Origin: an uncultured Mucilaginibacter sp.
Lineage (GTDB): Bacteria; Bacteroidota; Bacteroidia; Sphingobacteriales; Sphingobacteriaceae
Reading direction: 5' to 3'
NCBI RefSeq assembly: GCF_946479965.1
Contig: NZ_CAMLHX010000087.1
Span: forward strand, 1 to 10,089
DNA length: 10,089 nucleotides
The notes below the pieces were generated by a model. It ran no database searches. It saw nothing but the letters and a program-made list of their open reading frames with translations, and was not told the origin of the DNA. The position numbers were made by a program, and so were the translations under genes. Positions within the stretch are counted from its first letter, which is position 1, and every line of letters starts with the position of its first letter. Below, piece after piece: positions 6,487 through 10,089 of this stretch.

Positions 6487-6897
6487 TTAAATAGTTGCCG
6501 GTTTGTACGACCGGAAGTAAATAAAAATTATTGCCGCTGTAAAAGCTATCGGGATAAAGAAGCTTATTTTAGCGAATACTACCAAAGCAATAAAGGCTAA
6601 TGGGAATATAAGTAGACAGCAGGCAATCAACCCGAAAATAGTATTAGCGCGCGATTTATCATCGCTGGAAATTAAAATTTCGTAAGCCTTAGATAAAAAG
6701 TAAGTTACCGGGGTGGTGTAGATCAAAATTATTACGATCAACTTAAGAAACTCCAGGGTAAAAATCCAATCTATCTTAAAGTTTAAGAGCAGAGGAATAT
6801 ATTTATATAGCAATGCTACACTAACTAATGGCAAAATAATGCACAAAAATGTGTTGTAAGTTTTGGTGTTAACGCGGGCGAAGCTTAGGTTTTTCAT
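6487..6897 (-). CDS. Unknown four-helix integral membrane protein
   Basis: A 136-residue protein that I do not recognise. Four hydrophobic segments are visible at about 15-37, 46-68, 86-107 and 109-128, joined by short loops, the longest being the polar SSDDKSRAN (77-85). The N- and C-termini are short and basic (MKNLSFARVNTKTY; FRSYKPATI), suggesting both ends are in the cytoplasm. It converges with the biotin carboxylase gene, their stops being only 15 nt apart with no hairpin between, and diverges from the MFS gene across 93 nt. No catalytic or binding motif is visible, so no function is assigned. Confidence 0.72.
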   Translation of the reverse strand: MKNLSFARVNTKTYNTFLCIILPLVSVALLYKYIPLLLNFKIDWIFTLEFLKLIVIILIYTTPVTYFLSKAYEILISSDDKSRANTIFGLIACCLLIFPLAFIALVVFAKISFFIPIAFTAAIIFIYFRSYKPATI

Positions 6898-6990
6898 GTT
6901 TCTTTGTTTAAATTCAACACATCTAAATTAGTAATAATTTTCAATAAATGATCATCAACCAATTCAATCTCAAACAAATAAGCCATTAAT

Positions 6991-8277
6991 ATGCCCGAAA
7001 CTATAAGTACCTCCCAACGCCTCCGGTCAATAGTTGGTGGCTCATTAGGTAATTTGGTGGAATGGTACGATTGGTATGTTTACTCTGCCTTCGCGCTGTA
7101 TTTTTCGGGCGCTTTTTTTCCTTCTGAAGACGAGACAGTACAGTTGCTTAACACCGCCGGCATATTCGCCATAGGCTTTTTAATGCGTCCCATAGGCGGC
7201 TGGATAATGGGTACCTATGCAGATAGAAGAGGACGCAAAAAAGCATTAACAGCATCCGTATTAATGATGAGTGTTGGGTCGCTTATTATTGCGATTATTC
7301 CCGGTTATAGCCAGATAGGTGTTGCAGCGCCCGTGCTGCTGGTACTGGCCCGCATTATACAAGGCTTAAGTGTTGGCGGCGAGTATGGCACAAGCGCTAC
7401 CTACCTCAGCGAAATGGCTACACAAAAGCGTCGCGGTTTTTACTCGTCATTTCAGTATGTCACTTTAATAATGGGGCAATTATTGGCCCTGGGAGTGTTG
7501 GTAATATTGCAACGGGCTTTCTTAACAGAAGAGCAATTGCACAGCTGGGGTTGGCGCATACCTTTTGCTATCGGTGCCGTTTTGGCCATCAGCGTTATGT
7601 ACTTAAGGCGCAGTTTGCAGGAGTCGGTAGCAATTGCTGCGGATGACAAGGAAAAGTCGTCACGCGGAACGCTAAGGGCGTTAGCAGCCCATCCCAAAGC
7701 GGTACTAACCGTAATAGGCTTAACCATGGGCGGAACATTGGCGTTTTACACGTTTACCACCTATATGCAGAAGTTTTTGGTGATCACATCCGGTTTCAGC
7801 AAAAGCGATGCTACGCTGATATCAACCTTAACTTTAGTGTTTTTTATGTTATTGCAGCCATTGTTCGGCGCCTTGTCCGACAGGATAGGCCGCAAGCCTC
7901 TGCTCATCGCATTCGGGATATTTGGCGCAGGCGCAACGGTGCCTATACTTACAACACTTAGCCATACCAATAACTTTTGGGTTGCCTTTGCTTTAATAAT
8001 GACGGCTTTGGTAATTGTTAGCGGTTATACATCTATCAACGCGGTAGTAAAGGCGGAGCTTTTTCCGGCAAATATCCGTGCGTTGGGGGTGGGTTTTCCC
8101 TACGGTATTGCCGTCTCACTCTTTGGCGGCACTGCCGAACCTGTTGCTTTGCTGTTTAAAGATAAGGGCCACCAGGAGTGGTTTTACTGGTACGTTACCG
8201 GGTGTATACTGGTATCATTAACTATTTATGTGTTGATGAAGGATACGAAGAAGTATTCTAAGATAGTAGAGGACTAA
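6991..8277 (+). CDS. MFS/MHS-family proton symporter, KgtP-like (alpha-ketoglutarate type)
   Basis: A 428-residue inner-membrane transporter of the metabolite:H+ symporter family; E. coli KgtP has 432. The N-terminus shows the family block GNLVEWYDWYVYSAFALYFS (20-39), with Glu24, Asp27 and Tyr residues in helix 1. The loop 2-3 signature GTYADRRGRKK is at 74-84 and its second-half repeat GALSDRIGRKP at 293-303. RIIQGLSVGGEYGTSATYLSE (121-141) and the following FYSSFQYVTLIMGQLLALGV are very close to KgtP as I recall it, so import of alpha-ketoglutarate or a related dicarboxylate is likely but not proven; the MHS family also carries citrate, proline, betaine and shikimate. Its TAA stop overlaps the stop of the convergent DUF1345 gene. 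I saw no convincing promoter or catabolic partner gene next to it. Confidence 0.93.
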   Translation: MPETISTSQRLRSIVGGSLGNLVEWYDWYVYSAFALYFSGAFFPSEDETVQLLNTAGIFAIGFLMRPIGGWIMGTYADRRGRKKALTASVLMMSVGSLIIAIIPGYSQIGVAAPVLLVLARIIQGLSVGGEYGTSATYLSEMATQKRRGFYSSFQYVTLIMGQLLALGVLVILQRAFLTEEQLHSWGWRIPFAIGAVLAISVMYLRRSLQESVAIAADDKEKSSRGTLRALAAHPKAVLTVIGLTMGGTLAFYTFTTYMQKFLVITSGFSKSDATLISTLTLVFFMLLQPLFGALSDRIGRKPLLIAFGIFGAGATVPILTTLSHTNNFWVAFALIMTALVIVSGYTSINAVVKAELFPANIRALGVGFPYGIAVSLFGGTAEPVALLFKDKGHQEWFYWYVTGCILVSLTIYVLMKDTKKYSKIVED

Positions 8278-8951
8278 ACCAGCCCCGAAATAATATTAAT
8301 ACTCAAAGCCACAATGGCTGTATTAAACGCAAAGGCTATAAGCGCATGAAACAATGCCAACCGCCTGATACGGCGGGAGGTGATCTCTACATCTGATACC
8401 TGGAAAGTCATGCCGATAACAAAGGAGAAATACACAAAGTCGAGATAGTCAGGTTCCTTTTCATTACCGGGGAAATCTAATCCACCGACCGGTTTTTGCG
8501 CATGCTCGGGCTCGTAGTATAAATGGGCGTATCTCAATGTAAATAAAGTATGCACCAGCCACCACGAAACGAGCACTGACGTTAACGCCAATATTACAGG
8601 AAAAGCTACACCCTCGCCGGTTTTGCCTTTGGCAGACATCAGCAGAAAAATTATAGCGCCTAAGCTTATTATAGATGACGCTATAACAAAGAGGAAAATA
8701 AATGTGCGATTGGAATCTTGCAACTTAGCATTTTTACGCACCTCCAGCGGATGCGACGTGAGGATGATTATCCAATCCATAACGATCACTGTAAAAGCAA
8801 AAGCTATCCAAACCATTAATATAACTGCCGGGGTAGTTTGGCTGCTGGGGATTATAAATAAAGCCGCTACAGCCACTATAAGCGCTATCAGGAACCTGTA
8901 ATGCGCATCAAGCCTGAAGAATAATTGGCGGTTGGTTTGTTTATTGTTCAT
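8274..8951 (-). CDS. DUF1345-family integral membrane protein
   Basis: A 225-residue membrane protein with hydrophobic segments near 19-35, 41-64, 84-105, 115-137 and 199-221. The C-terminal block DYLDFVYFSFVIGMTFQVSD (168-187) followed by TSRRIRRLALFHALIAFAFNTAIVAL is the recognisable DUF1345 signature. The family has no established function that I know of. The semi-hydrophobic FSFVIGMTFQVSD piece before the last helix looks somewhat like the pore loop and filter of two-helix cation channels, which is an inference only. The start at 8951 is fixed by an in-frame TGA two codons upstream, and the ATG lies inside a heptad repeat. It follows ywbE on the same strand after 94 nt and ends in a 4-nt overlap with the convergent transporter gene (CTAA holds both stops). 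Confidence 0.85.
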   Translation of the reverse strand: MNNKQTNRQLFFRLDAHYRFLIALIVAVAALFIIPSSQTTPAVILMVWIAFAFTVIVMDWIIILTSHPLEVRKNAKLQDSNRTFIFLFVIASSIISLGAIIFLLMSAKGKTGEGVAFPVILALTSVLVSWWLVHTLFTLRYAHLYYEPEHAQKPVGGLDFPGNEKEPDYLDFVYFSFVIGMTFQVSDVEITSRRIRRLALFHALIAFAFNTAIVALSINIISGLV

Positions 8952-8973
8952 AGATCATGGTTAATAGTTCATG
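8946..8973. repeat. Heptanucleotide repeat array, left arm (consensus GTTCATR)
   Basis: Four consecutive 7-mers of the form GTTCATR or close variants (gttcata, gatcatg, gttaata, gttcatg). A weaker fifth (gttatt-like, 8939-8945) extends into the DUF1345 coding region. The start codon of that gene lies within the first heptad. The array is the inverse of the right arm at 9019-9060; the two arms can pair over 22 bp if one extra heptad here is looped out. Confidence 0.8.
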
Positions 8974-9018
8974 GCCAAATTGCGCTTCTTTTAGTTATTG
9001 TAATACATAACAAGTTAC

Positions 9019-9060
9019 CATGAACTATGATCTATGAACCACGAACTATTCGCTATCAAC
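9019..9060. repeat. Heptanucleotide repeat array, right arm (consensus YATGAAC)
   Basis: Six consecutive 7-mers in strict register: catgaac, tatgatc, tatgaac, then cacgaac, tattcgc and tatcaac. Every unit has A at position 2 and C at position 7. The last two heptads and part of the fourth lie inside the end of ywbE and encode its last residues and stop. With the left arm this forms an imperfect inverted repeat around a 43-nt centre. Confidence 0.8.
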
Positions 9061-9246
9061 TATAAAAGCCACACGCCCCACCTGTCCATCTTCCAGCCGT
9101 ACCTTAATACCACGCGAATGATAGGCGGAACTGGTTAACAGTTTTTCAACTATTCCACGGGTTAACTTGCCGCTGCGCTGATCTTTTTTAAGAATGATAT
9201 CAACCTCTAAACCAGGATATATATCGCTTCTGTTTTGTCCGTTCAT
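9046..9246 (-). CDS. ywbE: YwbE family protein (DUF2196)
   Basis: A 66-residue small basic protein matching the YwbE family, whose members are about this length. Visible family blocks are the N-terminal R-x-D-I-x-PG (6-12), LKKDQRSGKLTRGIV (19-33) and HSRGIKVRLEDGQVGRV (43-59). The family is widespread in bacteria; its biochemical role is not known to me. The sequence suggests a small beta-barrel. It starts 21 nt after the argH stop on the same strand, so it is probably co-transcribed with argH. Its last codons (VDSE and the TAG stop) are made of heptad repeat units, which may mean the repeat has replaced the original end of the gene. Confidence 0.88.
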   Translation of the reverse strand: MNGQNRSDIYPGLEVDIILKKDQRSGKLTRGIVEKLLTSSAYHSRGIKVRLEDGQVGRVAFIVDSE

Positions 9247-9267
9247 GTTGTAATAGCAATTTTGTTA

Positions 9268-10089
9268 TTACTTCACCAACCTCGCCACCGCCCAGGTAAC
9301 CCTGTCGAAATTAAAGCTGTTTACCAGCATTTCCATGGCGGCTGTAATACGCTCATTATTCAGGTTGCCAATACTGCCTTCGTGGGTGTGGTTAACATAT
9401 TTAGCGGGGTCAAATTCGCCTTTTTCAATGGCCAACCCAACTTGTTTGTAAGCATCGCGGAAAGGCGTACCACTTAAAACCATACGGTTAACTTCTTCCA
9501 CGCTAAACAGGTAAGCGTACTTAGGGTCATTTAAAATCTCGGTATTCACCGTAATGTTTTGCAGCATAAAAGTGGCCATTTTAAGGCAGCTTTTCAGCTC
9601 AGCAAAAGCCGGAAAAAGCAGTTCTTTCAGCAACTGCAGCTCGCGGTGGTAGCCTGATGGCAGGTTAGTTGTCATCATGGCAGCATCATTAGGCAGGGCT
9701 TGCAAACGGTTACATTTACCGCGCATAATTTCCCAAACATCAGGGTTCTTTTTATGCGGCATAATGCTGCTGCCGGTGGTAAGCGTATCAGGATAGCTAA
9801 CAAAGGCAAAGTTCTGGCTTAAGTACAAGGTTTGGTCCATGGCCATTTTAGCCAGTGTAGCTGCAATAGACGACAAAGCCTGCGCAATTATCCGCTCAGT
9901 TTTGCCACGGCCCATTTGCGCGTAAACCACATTGTAATTCAAACTTTCAAAACCAAGTAACTCGGTAGTCATGGTCCGGTTTAACGGGAACGATGACCCG
10001 TAACCTGCTGCGGAACCCAATGGGTTTTTATTGGTGATCTTATAAGCCGCTAAAACCATTTCAAGGTCGTCAATCAAGCTTTCGGCATA
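9268..10089 (-). CDS. argH: Argininosuccinate lyase, C-terminal part (runs off the right edge)
   Basis: Last step of arginine synthesis: argininosuccinate is split into arginine and fumarate in the cytosol. The window holds the last 273 residues plus the stop; the frame is open to the edge (it reads YAESLIDDLEMVL), so the real start lies outside. The superfamily signature GSSIMPHKKNPD, with the catalytic Ser on the flexible loop, is encoded around 9742-9774. Before it is SFPLNRTMTTELLGFE (product-side substrate loop), and after it RGKCNRLQALPND. The C-terminal domain (FSVEEVNRMVLSGTPFRDAYKQVG) is typical of the lyase, where E. coli has GVPFREAHHIVG. Bacteroidota commonly keep argH at the end of an arg gene cluster, so more arginine genes may lie beyond the edge. 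ywbE follows 21 nt downstream. Confidence 0.95.
   Translation of the reverse strand, partial: YAESLIDDLEMVLAAYKITNKNPLGSAAGYGSSFPLNRTMTTELLGFESLNYNVVYAQMGRGKTERIIAQALSSIAATLAKMAMDQTLYLSQNFAFVSYPDTLTTGSSIMPHKKNPDVWEIMRGKCNRLQALPNDAAMMTTNLPSGYHRELQLLKELLFPAFAELKSCLKMATFMLQNITVNTEILNDPKYAYLFSVEEVNRMVLSGTPFRDAYKQVGLAIEKGEFDPAKYVNHTHEGSIGNLNNERITAAMEMLVNSFNFDRVTWAVARLVK

Noticed and set aside
6898..6990. Promoters for the divergent four-helix protein and MFS genes
   Set aside because: Several TAnnTTT-like hexamers occur (for example TAATTTTC at 6935-6942), but none has a TTG/TTTG element at 17-23 nt, so none was annotated.

Overview
The window looks like a chromosomal segment from a Bacteroidota bacterium, probably of the Sphingobacteriaceae (Mucilaginibacter/Pedobacter type). 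The reasons are: genes without clear Shine-Dalgarno sequences, promoter candidates of the Bacteroidota type (TTG/TTTG, about 19-20 nt, TAnnTTTG-like), a BlaI/M56 sensor operon whose sensor tails resemble the start of SusC-type receptors, and a Bacteroidota-style ArgH. The genus is my inference and was not tested by any search.

Left part (1-3900, all minus strand): an operon of a BlaI/MecI-type repressor followed by two tandem, closely related M56 (BlaR1-like) membrane metallopeptidases. The repressor promoter can be read in the sequence: a -33 TTTG and a -7 TAGATTTA, 19 nt apart, with two TACGA/TCGTA dyads placed over the spacer, the -7 element and the start region. The two sensors are nearly the same in their membrane and protease parts but unrelated through most of their periplasmic tails. 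Both tails contain a VVGY peptide and end in a piece resembling the SusC plug (IVDG ... YG..G..G...ITTK). This operon is the most interesting item in the window.

Middle (3900-6990): a secreted di-haem c-type cytochrome related to the photosynthetic reaction centre cytochrome family, with a Pro/Gly/Ala-rich tail. A perfect 17-bp-stem bidirectional terminator separates it from a convergent small single-pass membrane protein. Next come a long-form biotin carboxylase (AccC/PccA-like) without a neighbouring biotin carrier gene, and an unknown four-helix membrane protein on the opposite strand.

Right part (6990-10089): a KgtP-like MFS/MHS dicarboxylate-type symporter whose stop codon overlaps that of a convergent DUF1345 membrane protein. 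Then, on the minus strand, ywbE and the C-terminal part of argH, which runs off the right edge. Between ywbE and the DUF1345 gene lies a pair of heptanucleotide repeat arrays in inverted orientation, which enter the end of ywbE and contain the start codon of the DUF1345 gene.

There are no RNA genes, insertion sequences, CRISPR arrays or gene-free stretches above 300 bases. Apart from the sensor operon and the heptad repeats, this is ordinary housekeeping chromosome.
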